Positions 7,571 to 16,998 are shown, counted from the stretch's first letter. The stretch is DNA of 39,952 nt from Terrisporobacter sp. (GCA_029851945.1 JARKUZ010000095.1:1-39952), one strand, 5' to 3'. Translations and numbers: made by a program. Notes: generated by a model not told the origin, from the sequence alone.

Positions 7571-9064
7571 TTAGTCTCTTATTCTTCTATCAAAAGCTTT
7601 CGCTCCATTTTTTGCATTCATGCCAAATACTGTAGCATTATTTTTAACGGCTTTTCCACTTTCAAGTTCTGCAACTTCAGATTTTTTTACAAGATATCCA
7701 GTAACACGTACTACATCACAGCTATCAGAATAAACTGATATATATCTTATTCCACTATTAAATGAACCGTCTATAACATTAACTATAGCCTCTAAATTTT
7801 CTTTGTAAGTATCTTCAAATACAAATATATCCCCTATTCCATTGAAGAAATATTTATGATATGGGGCAGATTGTAATATATGTTTGAATAATTCAGGCTC
7901 TTCTCCAACTGGTATTCTACACCCTGGTGATATTCCTTGATCTGTATCTATACCAACTTGAGCATGTAATACATGACTTCCACCGAAACATTCAACATAT
8001 TTTGATTTATATGAAGAAACTATTCCATTTATTTTTTCTATGATTTTTAATCCTAAATCATTTGCTTTTTCACCATATCCAAATCTATCTTTTTGCTCAG
8101 TTGCATTTAGTAAATGATTAACTGCTTCAGCTAGACCTACCATACCAAACATTCCTGTAAAAAGTTCTTTTTTTATGAATCCTTCTTTAACAAGGAAATT
8201 AGTATTAAAGAATGCAGCTTCTTCCACTAAGAATCTAGTTCTTTCTTCTATATAATTTAACATTTTATTAGCTACAAATGGTATCTTATTTTCTAAGAAG
8301 TCTTCTACTGATTCTGACTGCTCCGCTAATCTACTTAAAACAAGCCTTACTAGGGTATATCCTCCCCCACCTATTATAAATCCATTGTAACAAGAAGCTA
8401 GAGCATAGTTTTCAGTTCCAAAGTCTACTATATCCATCTTATGATTTGCAAAACTTGGTTTAGCAGTTACTAAAGCCGTTTTAGCACAAAGTTTGGCAAA
8501 ATCATTTGAAGTTATGTCTTTATCATATTTAACTGTTAAGTTAGGTACTGCAACTTCTAATTCTTCCATTGCTCTAAGTACCATTCTGCCTGCTTTTGTA
8601 TCCTTTGGTCCTATATTAGCATGAACAAATGAATCTGTTAAAGTTCTATCTATATGTTTTATAAATAATTTTATGGCTTTATATGCTTCTTCTTCATCTT
8701 TTACAAAAGGTTCTAATAAATCATCTAAGTTCCCTAAATAAACTGGATAAGATGTTATTGAAGGTACATGTTTATAAAATATTAATAAATTATTAGTAGC
8801 TTCCCAAATATCAGTAGGAACATCTAAGTCTAAGAACTTACATCCTTTTTCCATTAGTATTTTATAATCTGGTATTATATATCTTGGTCTGTAAGGAGCA
8901 TTTCCTTCAAACATCGAGCATATTATTTCTGCATCAAGTAGTTTTTGAGTTTCTTCATCAATATTTAATACATCAAGGGTACTTTCTGCTTGTCCTGCCA
9001 ATTGTAAAACTTGCTGATTATAAGTTAAAGACCTATTTTTTATAATGTTTAATACTTGTTCCAT
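7571..9064 (-). CDS. yjjI: YjjI-family glycyl-radical enzyme
   Basis: A 497-residue glycyl-radical enzyme of the YjjI (DUF3029) family, whose reaction is unknown. The radical site is Gly456 in the C-terminal RVTGY motif. The likely thiyl-radical Cys is Cys225 in LASCYNGFIIGGGG, matching the position where homologues have SCYN. It is shorter than pyruvate formate-lyase (about 760 residues) but normal for YjjI. It has no CoA or glycerol-type signature that would assign a substrate. It sits between a Crp/Fnr regulator (27 bp upstream) and its activase YjjW (2 bp downstream), all on one strand. Expression is therefore probably switched by the regulator, perhaps in response to redox state or a metabolite. 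The start has AGGAGG 10 bases upstream. Confidence 0.92.
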   Translation of the reverse strand: MEQVLNIIKNRSLTYNQQVLQLAGQAESTLDVLNIDEETQKLLDAEIICSMFEGNAPYRPRYIIPDYKILMEKGCKFLDLDVPTDIWEATNNLLIFYKHVPSITSYPVYLGNLDDLLEPFVKDEEEAYKAIKLFIKHIDRTLTDSFVHANIGPKDTKAGRMVLRAMEELEVAVPNLTVKYDKDITSNDFAKLCAKTALVTAKPSFANHKMDIVDFGTENYALASCYNGFIIGGGGYTLVRLVLSRLAEQSESVEDFLENKIPFVANKMLNYIEERTRFLVEEAAFFNTNFLVKEGFIKKELFTGMFGMVGLAEAVNHLLNATEQKDRFGYGEKANDLGLKIIEKINGIVSSYKSKYVECFGGSHVLHAQVGIDTDQGISPGCRIPVGEEPELFKHILQSAPYHKYFFNGIGDIFVFEDTYKENLEAIVNVIDGSFNSGIRYISVYSDSCDVVRVTGYLVKKSEVAELESGKAVKNNATVFGMNAKNGAKAFDRRIRD

Positions 9065-9091
9065 AATTAAAATTTCCTCCTAAGTATATAT

Positions 9092-9796
9092 CTATCTATG
9101 TTTATCATCTTTAATCTTATCTAATTTACTAGATAATTTATAAAATTGATCTTTGGTTATTATGATTCCTTTTCTATTTACAGTAATTAAATTTTCTTCT
9201 TTTAATATTTTTAAATTTCTATTAATAGTCCTTACTGAAAATCCTAGTATTGCACCTATTTCTTCTCTAGTTTTTTCTAAGAATACAGTATCTAAATCTT
9301 CACTTTCAAAAACATTTAATAAATAGTTTATCAATATAAATATAGCAGGATAAGCTAATGACTCTCCTGTTTTTAGTGATTGTTCATACATACTTTTAGA
9401 AATAAATTGAAGTATATCTAGAGTCAACTGATGATCTATATTTATCCAATATCTAAAATCTTCTATTGGTATTTCAATAATTACACACTCACTTGTAGTT
9501 TGTAGTGTTGATGAGTATGTATCTTTATTAGCCATCATTTCTATTACACCAATATATGAAATTGGCTTTATACTAGCAAAACTATAAATAAATCCATTTT
9601 CAAATTCATTTCTAACTTGCATATGACCTTGACAACTTATATATATGTTTTTTATAGGATTTCCTTTTAGTACCACTAATTTTTCTTTTTCTATTTTTCT
9701 AATTTTTGTTTTAGATTTAATATTACTGGGTATCTTGTTAATAAAATCTATTGCCTTTTGATTTTTTATACAATCACAACATAGGCTTTTATTCAT
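9092..9796 (-). CDS. Crp/Fnr-family transcriptional regulator
   Basis: A 234-residue regulator with an N-terminal cyclic-nucleotide-binding-type beta-barrel (about 30-130; ISCQGHMQVRNEF, ISYIGVIEMMANKDTY). A long dimerisation helix follows (about 130-160), then a C-terminal winged helix (TREEIGAILGFSVRTINRNLKILKEENLI, about 178-206). Three Cys lie at the N-terminus (residues 6, 7 and 9), with others at 55 and about 103. This could support an Fnr-like Fe-S cluster or thiol sensing, but the spacing is not that of E. coli Fnr. It is first in an operon with yjjI and yjjW and is the obvious controller. A palindrome upstream would allow autoregulation. The effector is unknown. Confidence 0.88.
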   Translation of the reverse strand: MNKSLCCDCIKNQKAIDFINKIPSNIKSKTKIRKIEKEKLVVLKGNPIKNIYISCQGHMQVRNEFENGFIYSFASIKPISYIGVIEMMANKDTYSSTLQTTSECVIIEIPIEDFRYWINIDHQLTLDILQFISKSMYEQSLKTGESLAYPAIFILINYLLNVFESEDLDTVFLEKTREEIGAILGFSVRTINRNLKILKEENLITVNRKGIIITKDQFYKLSSKLDKIKDDKHR

Positions 9797-9834
9797 GTCG
9801 ATATTACTCCTGTAAAGTATTTTCTTATATTATT

Positions 9835-9874
9835 ATTTTATCATTATTCTAAAATAGTAAAAGGACATATGTCC
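9835..9874 (-). promoter_or_regulatory. Crp/Fnr-type operator and promoter of the crp-yjjI-yjjW operon
   Basis: A perfect 12-bp palindrome GGACATATGTCC lies at 9863-9874. On the minus strand a -10-like TAAAAT lies at 9840-9835. The start point would be near 9828, placing the palindrome centre near -40.5, the classic class II activator position. That the Crp/Fnr protein encoded here binds it is inferred. Confidence 0.5.
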
Positions 9875-9900
9875 CTTAGTTTAAATTTATTTTTCCCAAA

Positions 9901-9934
9901 TAAAAAGTAGTAAACTTTTTATAAGCTTACTACT
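9901..9934 (-). terminator. Terminator of the exopolysaccharide operon
   Basis: Stem of 12 bp with one mismatch (arms 9906-9917 and 9923-9934), then TTTTTATTT on the minus strand, 24 bases after the stop of the glycosidase gene. Confidence 0.75.
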
Positions 9935-9957
9935 GTTTAAAAATAAACCATAGATTT

Positions 9958-10995
9958 TTAATTATACCAACTAGATATAACTTCTATACTTTCTTTTGAT
10001 GGATAAAAATTCTTATCATTTCCCTTTTCACCTACAGCAAAAACTGAAAATCCTTTTATATAATTCTTATCTTCAAATACTTTTTTATATGCTTCAAAAC
10101 ATCTTGCTTGTTCTTTATCGTTATAAATACTAGATACATTACTATCCCAAGGATGAGTTGCTGCATTATTTTTTCTCGGAAAACCTAATTCACCAAAGTA
10201 GATTTCTTTTTTATATTTTTTGTAAAAATTATTTATTTCTTCCACTACATTTTGATTTCTATTATATATATTTGTAGAACTTAAATAATTTACTAATTCA
10301 TTTACTGTATTTTCACTTTTTCCACTAAGCTCAAAATAAGCTGCTATTGAAATAAAATCTACTTTAGAAAATAATTTATTATTTAACTTTGCATTATATT
10401 TTTTAATACTTTCCTCATCCCATGAAGCTGTGTACCACCAAGAAGTTTTATATGTTACTTCTCCATTAAAATTTTCTTTAACATAATTAATTATATTACA
10501 CCATTCTTCTTCATAAGGTTCTAATACAGTAAAATTTGAACCTGTTATCATAATATCCACATCATATTTATTGCCTATATCTTTGATAAGTACTGAGAGT
10601 ATATTTTTCCAATCTTTAAAGAAAGACTTTTTATCAGAAGGATTGTATTCTGTTTCATACTCGCTTCCATTATCTATCCATGGATATGCCTCTAATATAA
10701 CTTTTATATTATTATTTTTTAATTTTTTAATTAATTTTATAGCTTTATCTTTACTATACTCATTTATTTTCATTTCATTGGACGTAAGACTTGGAATCTC
10801 AATAACAATTGGAACATTTACTGTATTTACCTTTAAAGTTTTTACATCTTTTAGTGCTTGTTTGATATCGTAATCTGTAGACAGATTAATAGACTTTATT
10901 TTTTCTGTTTGTATTTCATCTTTTTTAAAAAAATTTATACTAAATCCTAAAAGTAAAATTAATGATATAAGTAAAAATAATATTTTCTTCTTCAT
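9958..10995 (-). CDS. Membrane-anchored TIM-barrel glycoside hydrolase-like protein of the exopolysaccharide operon
   Basis: A 345-residue protein with an N-terminal hydrophobic anchor (residues about 4-22, no lipobox Cys) and an extracellular domain resembling GH113/GTA-type TIM barrels. Diagnostic stretches are KVILEAYPWIDNG, a central ITGSNFTVLEPYEEEW, VTYKTSWW, and IYFGELGFPRKNNAATHPWD, whose Glu would be the nucleophile. Where GH113 enzymes usually have the acid/base Glu (G-[TN]-E-L), this protein seems to have Asn (G-S-N-F). Catalysis may therefore be altered or lost. It is last in the operon, 14 bp after the BcsB-like gene. In C. difficile the comparable ccs operon carries a hydrolase (CcsZ, GH5 as I recall). 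This gene may fill the same place, trimming the polymer at the surface, but it is not clearly an orthologue. Confidence 0.7.
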   Translation of the reverse strand: MKKKILFLLISLILLLGFSINFFKKDEIQTEKIKSINLSTDYDIKQALKDVKTLKVNTVNVPIVIEIPSLTSNEMKINEYSKDKAIKLIKKLKNNNIKVILEAYPWIDNGSEYETEYNPSDKKSFFKDWKNILSVLIKDIGNKYDVDIMITGSNFTVLEPYEEEWCNIINYVKENFNGEVTYKTSWWYTASWDEESIKKYNAKLNNKLFSKVDFISIAAYFELSGKSENTVNELVNYLSSTNIYNRNQNVVEEINNFYKKYKKEIYFGELGFPRKNNAATHPWDSNVSSIYNDKEQARCFEAYKKVFEDKNYIKGFSVFAVGEKGNDKNFYPSKESIEVISSWYN

Positions 10996-11009
10996 TATAT
11001 CTCCTTAAA

Positions 11010-13076
11010 TTAATTATTTTTATGTTTTTTTATTAATAATATAATAGAAGTTATTATAGTAACAAATAAGAATAATGATATTGCAATAAATATTTTAGAT
11101 TGATTATTAAGCTTTTTATTTTCAATCTCAACCTTATCTTTTTTATCTTCTGTTTTGTGATAATTTAAGTCTTCTACATATCCATCTTCACCTAATAAAA
11201 TAGTATCACCTTTAAGTGATTTTGTAATTTCTAAATCATTTAAATACTTATTTATTAGATTTAAATTACTAGTGTTTGGAGAAGCTATAGCTAATATACT
11301 TTTATCTTTTTTATAAGGGGAATTTATTAACTGTATAGAAATTAATTCTGATGAATAGTCTCCAATAAACTTGATTTTTTCATTAGACTGAAACCCTCTA
11401 TAATCATCAGTAAACTTGACGTTTAGATCATTATTTAAATCTTTTATTAAGGAGTTATTCTTTGGAGTTCCTATTACTATTAAGTTACTATTTTTATCTT
11501 TTCTATTTATCTCATTTTCCTTGACTACACTTAAATCACCTAAATTAGAATTTATATCATGTCCCCTATAAGAAATAATTCCTGCTATATTTGTTAATTC
11601 TTTAGAACTTAATTTATTAGGAACAACAATTTTAATGTCATTATATTTTCCTTCTTTTATAAACGGAAATGAATAGTTACTAAAATTTAAAGATGTATTA
11701 TCATTATAATCAAATTCTATATAAGATTCTTTAGAAATATATGCCCATGGATTATCTGTATCTCTAGTTACACAAGCTAAATCTAAAAGTTCTAAGTTAA
11801 ATACTACTTTTACCTGATAATAATTTTTACCTGCTACTTCACTTGGTAAACTTAGTTGAATTAAATCATTATCACTTTTATCTTTAGATAACTTTTTACT
11901 TCCAATAGGAACATTATTTACATATACTGTCACTAAAGACCTATTAAAATCTAAGTTCTTAGCATATCTTATCTTAAAGTTTAATTTAGAATTATTTGTT
12001 ATAACCTTGTTTTTAGGAGTGTTTATATCAATTATTATTTCCTGAGAAAATGGTCCCTTCACAACTAAATCTTCATAACCTAATTCTTCTAAGTATACTC
12101 TATTATCATCTTCTTTTTTTATTAAATCACTTATGTCTGAATTTTCATTAATAATTATACTATCTTTATTTAAATTGCTAATTAAGTCATTACTACTTAT
12201 AAGTTTAGCTGAATTTTTTAATAATTCATCATTATTTGATATAATAAGTAGCATCATTTTATTTTTATTAAAAGGAGATGGTGTTTGTTTTATTACAAAG
12301 TTTTTATTTAAATCATCTCTTTCTTCTTTAGATAGTAATTTCAAAACTTCTTTTGGTGAATTTTTCTCTTTTCCTATGAAAATCACATTGTTATTTTTAT
12401 TTTCAAATTCTGAATATAGTTTAAAGTCAAAATTAAAGTTTTCATATTTTATTTTACTTCCGAAGTCTCCACTTAAAATCATTCCTGCGCTTAATTCTCC
12501 AGAAGAATAATTATCTGGAACTACTATGCTAGTTTGTAAGTTTAATCCATTATCAATGTTTAAATAATTATTTTCATATTCATTAATTTTATTAGAAGCT
12601 TTTTTATAAACATAATTCACATTTACGCTACTTTCATTATGAATAACTAACCAGTTTGCAGTATTAGAATCATCTCTACATACTTTATCAGATATTGTTT
12701 TATATGCTTTTATAGTTAATTTATTATATCCCTCATTAATCACATCATTTGGTATATCTATTATAGTTTCTTTTTTATATTCTTTTTTACCACTTAGTCT
12801 TTGAGATTCAATCGGAGTATCATTTACTAATATGGTTATTGTAGAATAATCAACATCTAGTAACTCACTTTTAGTAAATACTAAATTTAATTTTACATCT
12901 TTAACATTCCAATTATCTTCTATATTAAAGAATTTCTCACTACTACTAATAACTCCACTCATTTTTATATCATTTTCAAATTTATAAGTCTTGACATTGC
13001 TATTGTTATCTGCAAAACATATGCTACTACTCATAAAACTAATTATTGTCGCCATAATAATTGCAATTAATCTCAT
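11010..13076 (-). CDS. ccsB: BcsB/CcsB-like cellulose synthase accessory protein
   Basis: A 688-residue exported protein with an N-terminal signal sequence (MRLIAIIMATIISFMSSSICFAD), a large extracellular region and one C-terminal membrane helix (IFIAISLFLFVTIITSIILLIKK) with a basic tail. It has the two-fold repeat organisation of BcsB: two segments read 'N-D-x-P-I-x-S-Q/K-x-L', namely TILVNDTPIESQRLSGKK (about residues 75-92) and VTVYVNNVPIGSKKLSKDK (about 390), each in a jelly-roll-like carbohydrate-binding module. BcsB guides the nascent glucan out of the synthase. The start is placed at 13076 because TAAGGAG lies just upstream and a signal peptide follows at once; an earlier Met at 13112 lies inside the synthase gene. 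The gene lies 11 bp after the GT2 gene. The symbol is by analogy with C. difficile. Confidence 0.83.
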   Translation of the reverse strand: MRLIAIIMATIISFMSSSICFADNNSNVKTYKFENDIKMSGVISSSEKFFNIEDNWNVKDVKLNLVFTKSELLDVDYSTITILVNDTPIESQRLSGKKEYKKETIIDIPNDVINEGYNKLTIKAYKTISDKVCRDDSNTANWLVIHNESSVNVNYVYKKASNKINEYENNYLNIDNGLNLQTSIVVPDNYSSGELSAGMILSGDFGSKIKYENFNFDFKLYSEFENKNNNVIFIGKEKNSPKEVLKLLSKEERDDLNKNFVIKQTPSPFNKNKMMLLIISNNDELLKNSAKLISSNDLISNLNKDSIIINENSDISDLIKKEDDNRVYLEELGYEDLVVKGPFSQEIIIDINTPKNKVITNNSKLNFKIRYAKNLDFNRSLVTVYVNNVPIGSKKLSKDKSDNDLIQLSLPSEVAGKNYYQVKVVFNLELLDLACVTRDTDNPWAYISKESYIEFDYNDNTSLNFSNYSFPFIKEGKYNDIKIVVPNKLSSKELTNIAGIISYRGHDINSNLGDLSVVKENEINRKDKNSNLIVIGTPKNNSLIKDLNNDLNVKFTDDYRGFQSNEKIKFIGDYSSELISIQLINSPYKKDKSILAIASPNTSNLNLINKYLNDLEITKSLKGDTILLGEDGYVEDLNYHKTEDKKDKVEIENKKLNNQSKIFIAISLFLFVTIITSIILLIKKHKNN

Positions 13077-13087
13077 AATTTTTCTCC

Positions 13088-14344
13088 TTAAAACCTTTCT
13101 GTTTTGTACCACTTAGCTTCTCTTTTGTGTATTGCATCTGAAATATAACTAAACATACCTTTTATTGCAACTATTAACCACATTTGAGAATAAGTAAAAT
13201 ACATTAATGCTACAAGTAAAATATTACTTAAATCACCTTCACCTTTTTCCATACTAAGTGTGATACTTACTTGAATCACAAATAATATATAAGACAATAT
13301 CCAAATAATTATAAAATTAAACGGAATATTTATCTCTACTAAATTAAATAACCCTAAAACAAAAATAATATCCGAAATTACTACAGAAGTTAAAAATAGG
13401 AAGTATACAGAAAAGAAATATAATATATCAAATAAAACTCGATTTTGTTTTCCTTTAAATAAATTTGTTATATATTTTACTAATACATATATATTTCCTT
13501 TAACCCATCTTGTTCTTTGTTTCATCCATACATTAATTGTTTCTGGTTCTTGTTCCCATGTTACAGATTGAGGAACATAAGTTATTCTTTGTCCCATTTT
13601 ATAAATTCTAAAGCTAATTTCAGTATCTTCTGCAATAGCCTTCGTATCCCATCCACCTAGTTTTTCTATGGTACTTCTTCTTAATACGAAATTTGTACCC
13701 GGTATTGTACAAAGACCTAATAATTGTCTTCTTCCTGCTTGAGCAATCCACTGAAAACTTAAAGTTTCAATATTTATAAATTGTGTTAATATATTTTTAT
13801 GTTTATTTCTTGTCCTAAATTTACCTATTACTGCTCCTAAAGTATCATCTCTAACTATAGTTTGTATTAAATATCTAAGAGCTGTTCTTTCTGGAGTATT
13901 GTCTGCATCGTATATGGCAATATAATCACCCTTAGCAACTTGATATCCTATATTTAATGCATTTGATTTTCCTTTTCCTCCAGTTATATTATCTGTATTT
14001 ATTATTGTGAAATTATATCTCCTATATCTATTTTTTATATTTTGAAGTATATCCTTTGAATTATCAGACGAGTTATCATTTATAACTATAAGCTCCATCT
14101 TATCTAAGGGATAATCTAGTAATAAAAGAGATTCCACAGTTTTTCCTATTACTTTGCCTTCATTATGAGCTGGAACTAGTATTGATACAAAAGGATATTC
14201 TTCTAATCTCTCATCCTTAAATTTTAAGTTCTTTAAATAATAAATATATCCATTAATGGCTAGTATTATATTTATTAATAAAATGGCCCAAATAGAAATT
14301 AAAGAAAATAAAAATACATAGTCGACAAAACTTAAAGTTTCCAT
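13088..14344 (-). CDS. ccsA: Cellulose-synthase-like processive family 2 glycosyltransferase (CcsA-type)
   Basis: A 418-residue membrane glycosyltransferase. One N-terminal helix (about 8-38) precedes a cytosolic GT-A domain with the processive synthase motifs: D90 in INDNSSD, DAD at 146-148, TIPGTNFVLRR at 213-223, the catalytic EDTE at 239-242, and QRTRW at 276-280. Three to four membrane helices follow (about 300-380). There is no C-terminal PilZ domain, so c-di-GMP would not act directly on the catalytic chain as it does on BcsA. It sits directly between a DUF2334 gene (2-bp gap) and the BcsB-like gene, which supports export of a beta-glucan or similar polymer. The sugar specificity (cellulose or another) cannot be read from the sequence. 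Confidence 0.88.
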   Translation of the reverse strand: METLSFVDYVFLFSLISIWAILLINIILAINGYIYYLKNLKFKDERLEEYPFVSILVPAHNEGKVIGKTVESLLLLDYPLDKMELIVINDNSSDNSKDILQNIKNRYRRYNFTIINTDNITGGKGKSNALNIGYQVAKGDYIAIYDADNTPERTALRYLIQTIVRDDTLGAVIGKFRTRNKHKNILTQFINIETLSFQWIAQAGRRQLLGLCTIPGTNFVLRRSTIEKLGGWDTKAIAEDTEISFRIYKMGQRITYVPQSVTWEQEPETINVWMKQRTRWVKGNIYVLVKYITNLFKGKQNRVLFDILYFFSVYFLFLTSVVISDIIFVLGLFNLVEINIPFNFIIIWILSYILFVIQVSITLSMEKGEGDLSNILLVALMYFTYSQMWLIVAIKGMFSYISDAIHKREAKWYKTERF

Positions 14345-14346
14345 CC

Positions 14347-15963
14347 TTATCTCCTCGTAAATTTCTTAGTATTAATTCTTCTAAATACTATAAAAATTAT
14401 TATAAATAGTATTAGTACTACTACTATAAAGGTTATTACAACATTATTAATATTTTGTATAAAAGTCTCAAATTTAGATCCTTTATCATTCTTAGAAATT
14501 GATTTTGATTCATCATAACTAACTTTAATATTTCCATTTTTAGATATAATGTTTATATCATCTACCTTTACGTAATTATCTTGTTCTTTTAGATCTATAA
14601 ATTCTACTCTTTCATCTTTTAAGTATTCTACTACTTCCTTTAAATATTCAATATCTAAGTATGGATGAAAGAAAAATCCTCCACTATATCCTCTAACCAT
14701 GGATAGTTTTTTTAAGTTTTCTTTTATCTTATCAATAGAGAACATATCTGTATCATCAACATAACCTAAATTTTCTGGAATTAACTTATTGAACGCGTTA
14801 CTGTTTTCTATAGTATAAGGAGGTGAATTAGTGACAAAATTATAGTCATTATTTTGATACTGACCTACATATGTTGAAAAATATTTCTTTATTTCCTTAT
14901 ATCCGTGAATATTCATAGCATAATGAGGTGCCTCAAATCCTAAAGGATATATTCCATTGTTTATACAAAGTCTAAGTCCACTTAATATCCTATCTTTAAC
15001 ATAGATTTCTATATCCTCATCTATATGTTTATCATTTTTCATATCCCAAAACTCATACCCTTCACCACTTACTTCTTCATTTCCAATTTGATGTGTATAT
15101 CCGTGAAGTATTACAGATCCACCTTTATCTTGCATATATTTTATTATTTCAATATACTCCGGATTTAAATCTAATGTATTTATAGTCTTAGTTTTGGAAT
15201 CTACAAATGTTGGAATTAAAGCTATTATAAAAGGAACATTCTGAGAATAAAGATAATCGGCTATCTCTCTTAATTTATTTGTATCTGTAAAAGGATGAAC
15301 ATCTTCTATCCTTACAAAAATATCACCTTTATTAAATTTATTAATATCATAAAAATCATTTAAAGAGTCTTCAAATATATAAGACTCGTCCAAATCCCAT
15401 CTAGATATATAAAATAAATTTTTTTCATTTATTATAAAAGGATAGGTGTTAAATCCATCGCTCATTTGAGCTAATACTTTAGAATCTTTAGATGGTTTAA
15501 TTATATTAAATGAATTGCCTGGCTCTATTAACAATGTTTCATCTTTGTAAATTAATTTATTTATACTATGATTCTTTGATTCATAGCTCATATCATATTT
15601 ATCATTAAAATCTATTAAATTTTCTATTTTATCTTCTATCCAATAAATTTTATTTTTATATTTAGATAAATCCTGTAAAACACTTTTATTGTCTATGTCA
15701 TATTTAATGTTTACAATAAATACTGAATGGAATTTGTTCATATATCCAGTTTTATAGTCATTTATATTAATTTTTTCTACCTTTGAATTAAAAACATATA
15801 ACAGCTCATTCAAATAATTAACTTTATTTTCAGTTGCATTTATATTTGTTTCTACCTCATAAATGATTAACGATTTTTTCTCATCAGCATACGCACTAGA
15901 TATGCTACTACAAAATAATATTATAACTATACTTATTATTGACAATTTCTTTTTAAACATCAT
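14347..15963 (-). CDS. DUF2334 polysaccharide deacetylase-like membrane protein
   Basis: A 538-residue protein with a signal peptide (residues 1-27, ending SSAYADE), an extracellular body and a C-terminal membrane helix (about 506-528, then RRINTKKFTRR). Residues about 215-450 match the DUF2334 family, distant relatives of carbohydrate esterase 4. RIEDVHP (Asp221, His223) takes the place of the usual metal-site Asp. LHGYTH (His287 and His291) gives the HxxxH pair, and GFEAPHYA follows. It probably binds metal and may deacetylate or otherwise trim the exported polysaccharide. The first 200 residues are unlike any family I recognise. It overlaps the GGDEF-like gene upstream by 11 bp and precedes the synthase by 2 bp, so it is tightly coupled to the synthesis machinery. 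Confidence 0.78.
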   Translation of the reverse strand: MMFKKKLSIISIVIILFCSSISSAYADEKKSLIIYEVETNINATENKVNYLNELLYVFNSKVEKININDYKTGYMNKFHSVFIVNIKYDIDNKSVLQDLSKYKNKIYWIEDKIENLIDFNDKYDMSYESKNHSINKLIYKDETLLIEPGNSFNIIKPSKDSKVLAQMSDGFNTYPFIINEKNLFYISRWDLDESYIFEDSLNDFYDINKFNKGDIFVRIEDVHPFTDTNKLREIADYLYSQNVPFIIALIPTFVDSKTKTINTLDLNPEYIEIIKYMQDKGGSVILHGYTHQIGNEEVSGEGYEFWDMKNDKHIDEDIEIYVKDRILSGLRLCINNGIYPLGFEAPHYAMNIHGYKEIKKYFSTYVGQYQNNDYNFVTNSPPYTIENSNAFNKLIPENLGYVDDTDMFSIDKIKENLKKLSMVRGYSGGFFFHPYLDIEYLKEVVEYLKDERVEFIDLKEQDNYVKVDDINIISKNGNIKVSYDESKSISKNDKGSKFETFIQNINNVVITFIVVVLILFIIIFIVFRRINTKKFTRR

Positions 15964-16801
15964 ATTGTAATTCCTCTTCAGTTGCCATTTTAAATTCTAA
16001 AGATGTTTTGAAATCATCCTTGTATTCTACTATGGCAATCTTTAAATCTATATCAATATAATCCTTTTCTTCCTTTAATCTTAATTTCAAATCTGCCAAT
16101 CCTTCTTTTATTCTATTACTTACAATTTTTGCACCATCAAAATTAGTATTTGCCATAATAATAGCTAAAGTATCATCTTCTATAGTATATCTTTCATCTT
16201 CACTTCTTGTTGAATCTATAATAATATTGGTTAAATCTTTTATTAGTTTACTCGTTTTTGATTCTCCAAATATTTTCTTTATTTCTTTATAGTAAGGTAA
16301 TTTTATTAGCATAAGTGTTAAATACGATTTATGACGTCTTGTTTTGCTCATTTCCTTTTCTAAGTTCATATAAAATAATCTTATATTTCCTAATCCAGTT
16401 TTCTTATCTATGGTAACTAGATTTTTATAATTATTTCTAAGTGTTATATTTGATTGTTGAAGTGTAGATATACTATTTCCCAATTTTCCTATTGTAAAAG
16501 AAATTATAGGAATAGCAATCATCCATACATAAGATAAGAACTCTATCTCTATACCCCTTATTAAGTTAATGTAAAAAACATAACTAGCATATACAAATAT
16601 TACAATAGAACTTGATATAAGACCTACAACTATCCCTCCTAAATAAGTAATTATGCCTATGAAAAAAGTTATACAAAGCATAATAAAATCTAAAATTCTA
16701 CTCGATATACTTTCATCAAATATAAATAACGCAAATATTAAAAAAATTTCTAGTAAAACTCCTAAAAAGTAAGAATCAATTTTTCTCAATAGTTTTTCCA
16801 T
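15953..16801 (-). CDS. Membrane protein with degenerate GGDEF domain, first gene of exopolysaccharide operon
   Basis: A 282-residue protein with about four membrane helices (residues 12-105), a short helical linker and a GGDEF-fold domain (about 128-270). The domain opening TIDKKTGLGNIRLFY matches the conserved 'D.LTGL.N.R.F'. The active-site motif is IEDDT (207-211) instead of GGDEF, so diguanylate cyclase activity is most unlikely. It could still bind c-di-GMP or GTP, or act as a scaffold. It leads the synthase operon and overlaps the next gene by 11 bp. The catalytic subunit lacks PilZ, so this protein is a candidate for the regulatory input. A -10 TATAAT lies about 80 bases upstream (16886-16881), with only a weak -35. 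Confidence 0.8.
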   Translation of the reverse strand: MEKLLRKIDSYFLGVLLEIFLIFALFIFDESISSRILDFIMLCITFFIGIITYLGGIVVGLISSSIVIFVYASYVFYINLIRGIEIEFLSYVWMIAIPIISFTIGKLGNSISTLQQSNITLRNNYKNLVTIDKKTGLGNIRLFYMNLEKEMSKTRRHKSYLTLMLIKLPYYKEIKKIFGESKTSKLIKDLTNIIIDSTRSEDERYTIEDDTLAIIMANTNFDGAKIVSNRIKEGLADLKLRLKEEKDYIDIDLKIAIVEYKDDFKTSLEFKMATEEELQYDV

Positions 16802-16936
16802 GACTTCCTCCTATACAGCATGTTTAATTATATAATTTATTTTTTATATATTTTTATTTTAATATGTTTGTGTATGAAATATTATATCATATTTTAATTA
16901 TGCTATTAAATCCAATTTTTTATTAATTTATATACT

Positions 16937-16965
16937 TTCACAATAGAAAGCATTCATTATATAAT
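16937..16965 (+). promoter_or_regulatory. Promoter of the 155-residue orphan gene
   Basis: -35 TTCACA (16937-16942), 17-base spacer, -10 TATAAT (16960-16965), 33 bases before the start codon. It is divergent from the exopolysaccharide operon. Confidence 0.7.
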
Positions 16966-16998
16966 AGTTATTATATAAAAATGGAGGTATAATTAATT

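Noticed and set aside
16802..16930. c-di-GMP riboswitch before the exopolysaccharide operon
   Set aside because: The leader after the TATAAT is short and AT-rich, with no GC-rich paired core of GEMM type.
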